Shown piece by piece: positions 7,204 through 14,061 of a DNA stretch of 15,851 bases. Within the stretch, counting starts at the first letter, position 1. Each line of letters begins with the position of its first letter. Position numbers and translations under genes: made by a program. Source of the DNA: an uncultured Lachnospiraceae bacterium (GTDB taxonomy: Bacteria; Bacillota; Clostridia; Lachnospirales; Lachnospiraceae); NCBI GenBank assembly GCA_902782965.1, contig CACZPG010000111.1:1-15851 (forward strand), written 5' to 3'. The notes beneath the pieces were generated by a model. It made no database searches and was not told the DNA's origin. It saw only the letters and a program-made list of their open reading frames with translations.

Positions 7204-7362
7204 TGTGGAAAATGTTGATAATGTTGATTTATACATCGTCGGCCTCAAAAAACAGAAAAAACAGGACTTGCCACCGAATGGCAGGTCCTGAAACTGATGT
7301 TGATAATATAGAAAATCTGATTTACATAAGGCTGTGGATAAATTTGTGGAAAGTGTTGATAA
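7204..7362 (-). promoter_or_regulatory. Cluster of DnaA-box-like 9-mers in the 311-bp gap between murC and dnaD
   Basis: Read on the minus strand, boxes are TTTTCCACA (7204-7212), TTATCAACA (7213-7221), a poor AAATCAACA (7222-7230), TTATCAACA (7298-7306), TTATCCACA (7333-7341), CTTTCCACA (7345-7353) and TTATCAACA (7354-7362). Two match TTWTNCACA perfectly and four have one mismatch. All point the same way, and several abut head to tail at a 9-bp step. They flank the murC terminator and lie about 35-195 bp upstream of the -35 of the dnaD operon promoter. A 6-bp inverted repeat GAGGCC/GGCCTC (7186-7191/7241-7246) brackets the left group. DnaA binding is inferred from the motif; no dnaA or dnaN is nearby. 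The rest of 7056-7366 holds the dnaD promoter, its leader and the murC terminator, and no gene. Confidence 0.6.
7247..7290 (-). terminator. Terminator of murC
   Basis: The arms 7262-7273 and 7279-7290 form a 12-bp stem (CAGGAC...GTCCTG outer part, one G-T wobble) with a CCGAA loop. On the minus strand the stem is followed by T-rich sequence (complement of the A tracts at 7247-7261). It sits 77 bp after the murC stop and separates murC from the dnaD operon. Confidence 0.88.
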
Positions 7363-7366
7363 GTGA

Positions 7367-8755
7367 TTATTTTATCAGCTCCATGCCCACAGAATCTATA
7401 TTTCCGGCACCCATAGTTATTAACATATCTTTGTTATTTAAATTTTTTTTCAAATAATTTTCGATGCTTGAAAAGTCACCCAGATACAGTGCATCTGCAC
7501 CGAGTTTTTTGAGTTCATTTTCGAGATCTTTTGATGAAACAGTTCCGTCATCCAACTCTCTTGCGGCATAAATATCTGCCAGAAGAACATGATCGGCTGT
7601 TGAGAGTGCCTGGGCGAAAGCACTGAGGTGAGCCTTGGTTCTGGAATAGGTATGAGGCTGGAAAGCAACCCACAGATCTCCTTTTTTGACTGCATTTGCA
7701 ACCTTCATGGAAGCTGCTATTTCTGTTGGATGATGAGCATAATCATCATAGACAGAAGCTCCACTCTCGGTTTTGCCTTTGAATTCGAAACGTCTCTTGG
7801 CGCTGTGACAATTAAGAAGTCCTTCTTTGATGTCCTTCAGGTCCAGTCCGATATAAAGGGAAGCGGCAATAGCAGCGAGGGAGTTGATTGCATTATGTTC
7901 TCCGTTAACGGATAATACCACCTCACCCTTATCTTCACCATCAATGAAAAGGGTGTAGGATGGCTGACCGGCTTCGTTAAGAGTTATATTTCTGGCCTGA
8001 TACTTGCAGCTGCTGCCTGTACCGAAAGTAATGGTTTCAATATTCTTATCCTTTACGGCTTCGAGTATCTGCCCGGTATAAGGCATATCACCGTTTACTA
8101 CCAGTGCGCCGCCCTCAACGGTTTTGGTGGCAAATGTAGCAAATGAAGCGGCTATATTTTCAATATTCTTGAAGAAGTCCAGATGATCATTGTCTACATT
8201 AAGTATTATACTTACATAAGGCCTGAATTTATGATAGCTGTTGGTGTATTCGCAGGCTTCAGTTACGAAGTACTGGGATGAACCTACGCGTATATTTCCT
8301 CCGATAACATCAAGCATTCCTCCGATTGATATCGTAGGATCTGTATTGGCATTCAGCATAATATGAGACATCATTGATGTTGTAGTGGTTTTGCCGTGAG
8401 TTCCGGCTACTGCAACGCTGTATTTATAATTGTCCATGAGCTGTCCGAGGAATTCGGCACGACTGAGCATTGGCAGACCTTTGGCTATTGCTGCCTGATA
8501 TTCTTCGTTGTCTTCATGTATGGCTGCAGTAAATACTACGAAGTCTATATCATCTGTAATATTTGACGCAACCTGTCCGATATTTATTATTGCACCGTTA
8601 TTCTTCAATGAGTCGGTGGTTTCGGATTCCTTCATGTCAGAACCGGATACTGTAAATCCTGCATTCAGAAGTATCTCTGCAAGACCACTCATGCTTATTC
8701 CGCCGATTCCGATAAAATGTGCATGCTTAGGATTATTAAAATCTACTTTATACAT
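7367..8755 (-). CDS. murC: UDP-N-acetylmuramate--L-alanine ligase MurC
   Basis: Cytoplasmic ATP-dependent ligase that adds the first amino acid, L-Ala, to UDP-MurNAc in peptidoglycan synthesis. At 462 aa it is of normal length. The N-terminal UDP-binding glycine loop HFIGIGGISMSGLAE spans 13-27, the ATP P-loop GTHGKTTTT 118-126, the conserved Glu/His region TEAC...NVDNDHLD 165-193, and the C-terminal DDYAHHPTE motif 337-345 that is diagnostic of MurC. Start at 8755 with AAAGGG about 10 nt upstream. It appears monocistronic, with its own terminator (7247-7290) and an upstream region shared with ilvE. Confidence 0.97.
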   Translation of the reverse strand: MYKVDFNNPKHAHFIGIGGISMSGLAEILLNAGFTVSGSDMKESETTDSLKNNGAIINIGQVASNITDDIDFVVFTAAIHEDNEEYQAAIAKGLPMLSRAEFLGQLMDNYKYSVAVAGTHGKTTTTSMMSHIMLNANTDPTISIGGMLDVIGGNIRVGSSQYFVTEACEYTNSYHKFRPYVSIILNVDNDHLDFFKNIENIAASFATFATKTVEGGALVVNGDMPYTGQILEAVKDKNIETITFGTGSSCKYQARNITLNEAGQPSYTLFIDGEDKGEVVLSVNGEHNAINSLAAIAASLYIGLDLKDIKEGLLNCHSAKRRFEFKGKTESGASVYDDYAHHPTEIAASMKVANAVKKGDLWVAFQPHTYSRTKAHLSAFAQALSTADHVLLADIYAARELDDGTVSSKDLENELKKLGADALYLGDFSSIENYLKKNLNNKDMLITMGAGNIDSVGMELIK

Positions 8756-8825
8756 TTTAATGTTCCCTTTCGTTTCTTGGATAATATTAATGAAGCTTAT
8801 CTTCTGTACTGTTGATAATTATGTC

Positions 8826-8835
8826 TGAAGCTTCA
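8826..8835. repeat. TGAAGCTTCA palindrome in the murC leader, with a partial copy
   Basis: A perfect 10-bp palindrome. TGAAGCTT occurs again at 8791-8798, 35 bp away, and between them is TGTTGATAA (8810-8818), the same 9-mer that recurs in the DnaA-box cluster at 7213-7362. All lie between the likely murC promoter and the murC start. Function unknown. Confidence 0.35.
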
Positions 8836-8843
8836 CTTAAGGT

Positions 8844-8855
8844 AGTATAATAGCA
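8844..8855 (-). promoter_or_regulatory. Possible extended -10 promoter of murC
   Basis: On the minus strand TGC-TATTAT (8847-8855) overlaps TATACT (8844-8849). I see no good -35, so this would rely on the extended -10. It would leave a leader of about 85 nt. Confidence 0.4.
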
Positions 8856-8892
8856 CATTTATTTAATAAAGTATATTTTTTCTTGATTTTTC

Positions 8893-8920
8893 TTGATTTT
8901 CAAAACAATGAGGGTATAAT
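8893..8920 (+). promoter_or_regulatory. Promoter of ilvE
   Basis: TTGATT (8893-8898), a 16-bp spacer and a perfect TATAAT (8915-8920). A tandem TTCTTGATTTT repeat covers the -35 (8880-8900). The start of transcription near 8927 leaves only about 30 nt before ATG 8958, which carries AGGAG at 8945-8949. That is far too short for a T-box, so no tRNA-sensing leader is present. Confidence 0.7.
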
Positions 8921-8957
8921 GGAATAATAATTATATTAGAAAAAAGGAGAAGTCGTT

Positions 8958-9980
8958 ATGGCTAAGAAGGATATTGACTGGGGTTCGCTTGGATTTGCCT
9001 ACATGGAAACAGATGCAAGCTATGTTTCAAATTTTAAAGACGGAAACTGGGATGAAGGAGTGATCACTTCTGATCATAATATTTCAATGAATGAGTGTGC
9101 GTGTGTTCTGCATTATTCACAGTCATGCTTTGAGGGACTTAAGGCATATGAGACAGAGGATGGACATATTGTTACATTCCGTCCTGACCTTAACGCTCAG
9201 AGAATGATCGACACCTGTAAGAGACTTGAAATGCCACCTTTCCCAATGGACAGATTTATCGATGCTGTTGAGCAGGTTGTTAAGGCTAATGAGGACTGGG
9301 TTCCTCCATTTGGAAGCGGAGCAACTCTTTATATAAGACCTTTTATGTTTGGTATTAATTCAGTTATCGGTGTTAAGCCTGCTGATGAATATCATTTCAG
9401 AATTCTTACTACACCTGTTGGACCATATTTCAAGGGTGGAGCTAAGCCGATTACTATCAGAATAAGTGATTTCGACAGAGCAGCTCCTCATGGAACAGGA
9501 CATATAAAAGCTGGACTTAATTATGCAATGTCACTTCATGCTATCGTAGATGCACATAATAATGGATTCGACGAGAATCTCTATCTTGATCCTGCAACCA
9601 GAACCAAGGTTGAAGAGACAGGTGGTGCAAATATTATCTTTATCAAAGGTAATAAGTTCATTACTCCTAAGTCAGGAAGCATCCTGCCTTCAGTAACAAG
9701 ACGTTCACTTGAGGTTGTTGCAAGAGATTATCTTGGAATGGAAGTAGAAGAGAGAGAAGTATTCTTCGATGAGGTTCCTTCATTTGAAGAGTGTGGACTC
9801 TGCGGAACAGCAGCAGTTATTTCTCCTGTAGGCAAGATCGTTGATCACGGTAAGGAGATTGCGTTCCCAAGTGGAATGGATGATATGGGTCCTACTATCA
9901 AGAAGCTGTATGATACACTTACCGGTATTCAGATGTGCAAGATTGAAGCACCTGAAGGCTGGGTACATGTAATAAAGTAA
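8958..9980 (+). CDS. ilvE: Branched-chain amino acid aminotransferase
   Basis: PLP-dependent enzyme exchanging amino groups between glutamate and the 2-oxo acids of Leu, Ile and Val. At 340 aa it is the long BCAT (BCAT1/2-like) form rather than the ~300-aa IlvE of enterics. The N-terminal HYSQSCFEGLKAY (52-64) is the usual substrate-side motif. The PLP lysine is K184 in GHIKAGLNYA, the cofactor-contacting Glu is E220 in KVEETGGANIIF, and the phosphate-binding end is GTAAVISPVG (283-292). No other branched-chain pathway gene is adjacent; a small lipoprotein gene follows after 6 bp, probably on the same transcript. Confidence 0.95.
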   Translation: MAKKDIDWGSLGFAYMETDASYVSNFKDGNWDEGVITSDHNISMNECACVLHYSQSCFEGLKAYETEDGHIVTFRPDLNAQRMIDTCKRLEMPPFPMDRFIDAVEQVVKANEDWVPPFGSGATLYIRPFMFGINSVIGVKPADEYHFRILTTPVGPYFKGGAKPITIRISDFDRAAPHGTGHIKAGLNYAMSLHAIVDAHNNGFDENLYLDPATRTKVEETGGANIIFIKGNKFITPKSGSILPSVTRRSLEVVARDYLGMEVEEREVFFDEVPSFEECGLCGTAAVISPVGKIVDHGKEIAFPSGMDDMGPTIKKLYDTLTGIQMCKIEAPEGWVHVIK

Positions 9981-9986
9981 TTAAGA

Positions 9987-10511
9987 ATGAAGAATATGAA
10001 ACCAGGAAAGAATAGAACCAAATACAGAACCATCCTTTCTTTGATTTTATCTGTTATATTTATTCTGTCACTTACAGCTTGTGGTGAGGAGAAAGAGCGA
10101 GTTATAAAATCCGAAGGCATGTCCATGGTGCTCAGTAAGGAGTATCAGGAATCAACACTTGCCAATGCAACATGGTATTATACCAGCCCGGATGGACTGG
10201 CGATGGGAATTAAATCATCAAAGGATGATATAGAGAAGAGTGGCCTTGAGGTCAGCTCCGTTCAGGATTATGCTGAGGCATATATCAAGGCTAACAGTAT
10301 TCCGGGATCACCGAAGGTAAGAACAAGAAACGGATATGCATATTTCCAGTATACCCGTAAGGTGTCCGGAACAGATTATTCCTACTATAGCTGCATATAT
10401 GATCATGGTGATTATTACTGGCTCGTGACATTTGCCTGTTATAAAGAACTATATAATGAGTATAAGCCTGATTTTGTGGCTTCTTCAAATTCGGTTACAT
10501 TTGAAGATTAA
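9987..10511 (+). CDS. Small lipoprotein of unknown function
   Basis: A 174-aa protein with a basic N-terminus, a hydrophobic stretch at 16-30 and a lipobox LTAC with the lipidated cysteine at 32, so it should be anchored to the outer face of the membrane. The mature part (~33-174) is rich in Ser, Tyr and Asp, with one cysteine pair possible late in the chain; the pattern (GMSMVLSKEY ... YYTSPDGLAMGIKSS ... SYYSCIYDHGDYYWLVTFAC) suggests a compact beta-rich domain, but I do not recognise a family. Neither ATG at 9987 nor the in-frame ATG at 9996 has a good ribosome site, so translation may depend on coupling to ilvE. A terminator follows immediately. No link to amino acid metabolism can be shown. 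Confidence 0.8.
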   Translation: MKNMKPGKNRTKYRTILSLILSVIFILSLTACGEEKERVIKSEGMSMVLSKEYQESTLANATWYYTSPDGLAMGIKSSKDDIEKSGLEVSSVQDYAEAYIKANSIPGSPKVRTRNGYAYFQYTRKVSGTDYSYYSCIYDHGDYYWLVTFACYKELYNEYKPDFVASSNSVTFED

Positions 10512-10517
10512 TAATAC

Positions 10518-10544
10518 CCCGGGAGTTGAATCTCCCGGGATTTT
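10518..10544 (+). terminator. Terminator after ilvE and the lipoprotein gene
   Basis: Perfect 8-bp GC-rich stem CCCGGGAG (10518-10525) / CTCCCGGG (10532-10539), 6-nt loop TTGAAT, then ATTTT. The T run is short but the stem is strong, and it begins 7 bp after the stop codon. Confidence 0.82.
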
Positions 10545-10604
10545 GATGTTTATTACAATTAGTTGAAGGTAATAAGAAAGTCAAAAGAATAAGGAGTTTT
10601 ATTC

Positions 10605-11375
10605 ATGGATAATGACAGACTCATGCAGAATCGTTTCATTCTGTCAGAGCTTGTAAAAAAAGGAATCAGATTAAAGTACAGAAGATCCTATCTTGGAATA
10701 CTATGGTCTCTGCTGGAACCTCTTCTCACGATGATTGTTCTGACTATTGTATTCGGAACTCTTATGGGAGTTAATGACAGAAGCTTTCCTGTATATATTC
10801 TATCAGGAAGACTGCTATATGGATTCTTCTCCCAGTCTACAACAGCGGCTCTTAAATCTATAAGAGCAAACAGCTCTATTATTAAGAAGGTTTACGTTCC
10901 GAAACTTCTATATCCACTGTCATCAATACTTTTTAATTTCATAATATTCTGCATTTCACTCATTGTACTTGCAATAGTGGCGATAGTTCTCGGAGTATAT
11001 CCGACACTTTATCTCCTCCAGGCGATACCGGTGCTTTTCGTGCTTCTCATCCTTAGTCTGGGATGTGGTATCATTTTATCAACAGTTGGAGTTTTCTTCA
11101 GAGATATGGAATATCTGTGGACTATAGCACTTATGCTGATAATGTATACCTGTGCAATATTCTATAAGGCAGACAGACTGCTATCCAGTAAATGGAGTTT
11201 CGTGCTGAAGGCCAATCCCTTATTCTGCGTTATTGAAGCTTTCAGAAGTGCAGTGTTCGGTAATCCGCTTAATATCAAATATCTGGTATATGCGACTTTA
11301 TTCGGTTCAATAGCAACTCTATTTGGAATATTTATATTTAAAAAGAATGAAGACAAATTTATTCTGGAGATTTAG
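10605..11375 (+). CDS. ABC-2 type polysaccharide/teichoic acid export permease (Wzm/TagG family)
   Basis: Membrane subunit of an exporter moving lipid-linked glycans across the cytoplasmic membrane. At 256 aa it has the family's N-terminal amphipathic stretch RNRF-like LKYRRSYLGILWSLLEPL (residues ~24-41, the hallmark of this permease class) and about six membrane segments (approximately 34-54, 65-80, 105-130, 136-160, 168-187, 224-245). The cytoplasmic end KKNEDKFILEI is typical. AGGAG at 10592-10596 sits 8 nt before the start. The ATPase gene follows after 2 bp. Unusually, no glycosyltransferases or sugar-nucleotide genes flank the pair, so the substrate cannot be read from context. Confidence 0.9.
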   Translation: MDNDRLMQNRFILSELVKKGIRLKYRRSYLGILWSLLEPLLTMIVLTIVFGTLMGVNDRSFPVYILSGRLLYGFFSQSTTAALKSIRANSSIIKKVYVPKLLYPLSSILFNFIIFCISLIVLAIVAIVLGVYPTLYLLQAIPVLFVLLILSLGCGIILSTVGVFFRDMEYLWTIALMLIMYTCAIFYKADRLLSSKWSFVLKANPLFCVIEAFRSAVFGNPLNIKYLVYATLFGSIATLFGIFIFKKNEDKFILEI

Positions 11376-11377
11376 AA

Positions 11378-12115
11378 ATGGCTGATACGGTATTAAAGGT
11401 TGAAAATGTCGGTATGAAATTCAACCTTAGTAAAGAAAAACATGATTCAGTTAAGGAATACTTCATTGCATTGATGAAGAAACAGCTCATATATAATGAG
11501 TTCTGGGCTCTCACTGATGTATCCTTCGAACTTGAAAAGGGAGATCGTATAGGAATACTGGGACTTAACGGCGCCGGTAAATCAACATTGCTGAAGGTTA
11601 TTGCAGGAGTGTTCAAACCGAGTACGGGAAGCGTTGAACGTAAAGGTATTCTGGCTCCGCTGATTGAACTGGGAGCGGGGTTCGATCCGCAGTATACCGG
11701 TATGGAGAATATTTATCTCTATGGAGCCTGTCTGGGCTACAGTCATAAATTTATAGATGAGAAGCTGGATGAAATCATAGAATTCTCGGAACTTCGTGAT
11801 TTTATCGATGTTCCTCTCAAGAATTATTCCTCGGGAATGAAGGCAAGACTTGGATTTGCTATAGCTACAATAGTTGAACCCGATATGCTGATTCTGGACG
11901 AAGTTCTCTCTGTAGGAGATGCCAAGTTCCGGAAGAAGAGTGAAGACAGACTGATGGGACTGATGAAGAAGGGAGTAACAGTGCTCTTTGTCTCACACAG
12001 TATTGAACAGGTTCAGAAAATTTGCAATAAAGCTCTTATCCTTGAAAAAGGAAAGGTAATTGATTATGGTGATGTAGAATCCGTAACAGCTACATATGAA
12101 AAGATGTGTAAGTGA
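11378..12115 (+). CDS. ABC transporter ATPase for polysaccharide/teichoic acid export (Wzt/TagH family)
   Basis: ATP-binding partner of the upstream permease. Residues 44-70 read ALTDVSFELEKGD...GLNGAGKST, with Walker A at 62-70; the signature YSSGMKARL spans 150-158, Walker B MLILDEVLSVGD 170-181, and the switch histidine is H207. The YSSGM signature and DEVLSVGD are the specific marks of the Wzt/TagH/RfbE subfamily. At 245 aa it has only the nucleotide-binding domain; the C-terminal carbohydrate-binding domain of the longer Wzt proteins, which selects a finished O-antigen, is absent. It therefore should recognise its substrate without that domain, as in the KpsT/short forms (inference). GGAG lies 8 nt upstream. 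Confidence 0.92.
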   Translation: MADTVLKVENVGMKFNLSKEKHDSVKEYFIALMKKQLIYNEFWALTDVSFELEKGDRIGILGLNGAGKSTLLKVIAGVFKPSTGSVERKGILAPLIELGAGFDPQYTGMENIYLYGACLGYSHKFIDEKLDEIIEFSELRDFIDVPLKNYSSGMKARLGFAIATIVEPDMLILDEVLSVGDAKFRKKSEDRLMGLMKKGVTVLFVSHSIEQVQKICNKALILEKGKVIDYGDVESVTATYEKMCK

Positions 12116-12128
12116 TGTTATTGAGGTA

Positions 12129-12166
12129 TCGTGAATAGTAACGGAAAAAATGATTACTATTCATGA
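12129..12166. repeat. 13-bp inverted repeat after the exporter ATPase gene
   Basis: TCGTGAATAGTAA (12129-12141) pairs with TTACTATTCATGA (12154-12166), with one G-T wobble and a 12-nt A-rich loop. It begins 14 bp after the stop, the position of a terminator, but no T tract follows on either strand. It could be a transcript-stabilising hairpin, a weak terminator or a protein-binding site. Confidence 0.55.
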
Positions 12167-12198
12167 CAATATCAAAAATCTTACTTGTTTGATAATGA

Positions 12199-12227
12199 TT
12201 AAAGTGTTATAGTTAAACATGTATAAT
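12199..12227 (+). promoter_or_regulatory. Likely promoter of uppP
   Basis: TTAAAG (12199-12204), 17-bp spacer, perfect TATAAT (12222-12227). Transcription from about 12234 would give a 40-nt leader. The -35 is weak. Confidence 0.55.
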
Positions 12228-12275
12228 TGTACGGCTTTTCTTAGTGAAGAATCTATGATGATAAGGGGATAGGGC

Positions 12276-13184
12276 ATGGTGCTATTGGAACTGTTGAAGG
12301 TAATTTTTATTGGTATAATCGAAGGTATTACTGAATGGCTGCCAATCAGCAGTACGGGACATATGCTTCTTCTGGATGATATTCTGAAGCTTAATGCTGA
12401 TCAGGATTTTAAGGATATGTTCTTTGTGGTTATTCAGCTTGGAGCAATAATTGCTGTAATTTATCTTTACTGGGGTAAATTGTGGCCCTTCAGAGTGGTC
12501 AAGAATGATAAGGTTCCAACTATCAGAAAAAATGGCAAAAGGGTTCGTGATGGCAGATGGAAGAATGAAATCAGACTTGGAAATATAGGTGTAAGCCGTC
12601 CGATTCTTTATCTCTGGCTTAAGGTATTAATAGCAACATTACCGGCTGCAGTCTTTGGACTTATTCTTGATGACTGGATGGATAAATATGCACATAATGC
12701 TCCTGTAATTGCTGTTCAGCTTATCGTATTCGGTATTCTCTTTATTCTGGTTGAAGATAGAAATGAGAACAGAACTCCTAAGATTAAAAAGATGAGTCAG
12801 CTGACATATATGGATGCACTGAAGCTGGGGTTGTTCCAGATACTTGCGATAATCCCGGGAACTTCAAGATCCGGTGCAACTATAGTTGGTGGTCTCAGTA
12901 TGGGAATATCCAGAAGAGTAGCAGCTGAATTCTCTTTCTTTATGAGTATTCCGATAATGTTTGGCTGGAGTCTTGTTAAGCTTATCAAATTTGGTTTCCA
13001 CTATAATGCAACTCAGTTCTTCGAACTGCTGTTTGGAATGATTGTTGCATTTATTGTATCTGTAGTAGTTATCAGATTCCTTATGGGATATATTAAGAAG
13101 AATAATTTCAAGGTATTCGGTTACTATCGTATTCTTCTTGGAACTCTTGTCATCATTGCAGCATTCATTAAGGCTACCTTCTGA
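12276..13184 (+). CDS. uppP: Undecaprenyl-diphosphatase UppP (BacA)
   Basis: Integral membrane phosphatase that turns undecaprenyl-PP into undecaprenyl-P, recycling the lipid carrier for peptidoglycan and wall polymers; overproduction is known to give bacitracin tolerance. The two family motifs are intact: EGITEWLPISSTGH (16-29) and PGTSRSGATIVGG (194-206). At 302 aa it is about 30 residues longer than E. coli BacA, mostly because of a basic hydrophilic loop at ~72-108 between the second and third membrane segments. AAGGGG at 12263-12268 precedes the start. It follows a glycan exporter and precedes rsuA, but each seems separately transcribed. Confidence 0.95.
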   Translation: MVLLELLKVIFIGIIEGITEWLPISSTGHMLLLDDILKLNADQDFKDMFFVVIQLGAIIAVIYLYWGKLWPFRVVKNDKVPTIRKNGKRVRDGRWKNEIRLGNIGVSRPILYLWLKVLIATLPAAVFGLILDDWMDKYAHNAPVIAVQLIVFGILFILVEDRNENRTPKIKKMSQLTYMDALKLGLFQILAIIPGTSRSGATIVGGLSMGISRRVAAEFSFFMSIPIMFGWSLVKLIKFGFHYNATQFFELLFGMIVAFIVSVVVIRFLMGYIKKNNFKVFGYYRILLGTLVIIAAFIKATF

Positions 13185-13199
13185 TATGACAGGAGAAGG

Positions 13200-13241
13200 A
13201 TGAATAATACAGCTGAATATATTACAGCTTATAATGTTTAG
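13200..13241 (+). other. Possible 13-residue leader ORF ahead of the pseudouridine synthase gene
   Basis: AGGAGAAGG runs directly up to an ATG, and the frame MNNTAEYITAYNV ends at TAG 13239-13241, which overlaps the ribosome site of the next gene. It is in the same frame as that gene but separated from it by this stop. The ribosome site is stronger than that of the real gene, although unusually close to the ATG. It could couple translation or be accidental. Confidence 0.2.
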
Positions 13242-13250
13242 GAAATATAT

Positions 13251-13970
13251 ATGAATATACGATTAGACAGACTTCTTGCAGACTCAGGCTGTGGAACAAG
13301 GAGCGAGGTTAAGCTCCTTGTCCGGTCCGGGTCTGTTTTTGTGAATGATGTACCGGAGAAGAATCCGGGAAGAAAAATAAATATGGATACGGACATAGTG
13401 GTTTGTAAAGGCGAGAGGATATATTATAACGAGTTTGAATATTATATGCTCAATAAGCCTGCGGGAGTTATTACGGCAACGAAGGATGGAAGAGAGAAGA
13501 CTGTGCTGGATCTGATAAAGACGTCAGGAAGAAGGGACCTGAGTCCGGTGGGACGGCTGGATAAGGATACAGAAGGCCTGCTTCTTATTACAAATGATGG
13601 AAAGCTTGCTCATGAACTGCTGGCCCCGGGTAAACATGTGAGCAAAGTGTATGAGGCTTTTATATCGGGAGAACTTCCGGATGAAGCAGAGATTTCATTC
13701 AGAGAAGGTATTGATATAGGAGATGATAAACCTACACTTCCTGCGAAGCTCGAAATTCTGGGACAGGATGCTTCGAGTGGGCAGACACATGTCAGGGTAA
13801 CTATTACTGAAGGAAGATATCATCAGATTAAGAGGATGTTTGGAGCTCTTGAATGTAAGGTGGAGTATCTGAAAAGGATCAGTATGGGAAATCTTGAGTT
13901 GGATGATTCTCTTGCGCCGGGAGAGTACAAAGTTCTCACTGGGGAGGAAATACAGCTTCTGAAATCCTGA
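13251..13970 (+). CDS. rsuA: 16S rRNA pseudouridine synthase, RsuA family
   Basis: A 239-aa RNA-modifying enzyme. An S4 RNA-binding domain occupies ~1-45 (MNIRLDRLLADSG; RSGSVFVND). The catalytic domain carries YYMLNKPAGVITA (64-76) and GRLDKDTEGLLLITNDG (101-117), with the catalytic aspartate D104. A late motif, GRYHQIKRMFGAL, is also typical. The KDTEGLLLITNDG variant is that of Firmicute RsuA-like proteins thought to modify U516 of 16S rRNA. A RluB-like 23S target cannot be excluded from sequence. Start at 13251 uses AGGAA at 13240-13244. Confidence 0.88.
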   Translation: MNIRLDRLLADSGCGTRSEVKLLVRSGSVFVNDVPEKNPGRKINMDTDIVVCKGERIYYNEFEYYMLNKPAGVITATKDGREKTVLDLIKTSGRRDLSPVGRLDKDTEGLLLITNDGKLAHELLAPGKHVSKVYEAFISGELPDEAEISFREGIDIGDDKPTLPAKLEILGQDASSGQTHVRVTITEGRYHQIKRMFGALECKVEYLKRISMGNLELDDSLAPGEYKVLTGEEIQLLKS

Positions 13971-14018
13971 TAAAAAAGTATTATCGAATAATAAACTGAT
14001 TTATTATGTAGAAAATTA

Positions 14019-14055
14019 TTACGGATAATTTGAAATGTTACAGATTATTTGAAAT
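14019..14055 (+). repeat. 18-bp tandem direct repeat just upstream of the rpmG-secE-nusG promoter
   Basis: TTACGGATAATTTGAAAT (14019-14036) and TTACAGATTATTTGAAAT (14038-14055) match at 16 of 18 positions with a 19-bp period and end 6 bp before the -35. AT-rich character fits an UP element; the near-identical tandem form also fits paired binding sites for an activator. The rest of 13971-14018 is AT-rich with only a weak AT-only hairpin (13988-14007). Confidence 0.6.
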
Positions 14056-14061
14056 ATTCCC

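Noticed and set aside
7056..7366. Main chromosomal origin (oriC)
   Set aside because: DnaA boxes are present, but dnaA, dnaN, recF and rpmH, which flank oriC in Firmicutes, are not in the window.
8508..8828. Plus-strand open frame over the start of murC
   Set aside because: It overlaps the highly conserved murC N-terminus on the other strand and has no family features.
8921..8957. T-box or other amino-acid-sensing leader for ilvE
   Set aside because: The distance from the predicted transcription start to ATG is only about 30 nt, with no room for a specifier stem or antiterminator.
13988..14007. ATAATAAA/TTTATTAT hairpin as the rsuA terminator
   Set aside because: The 8-bp stem is purely A/T with no T tract after it, too weak to call.
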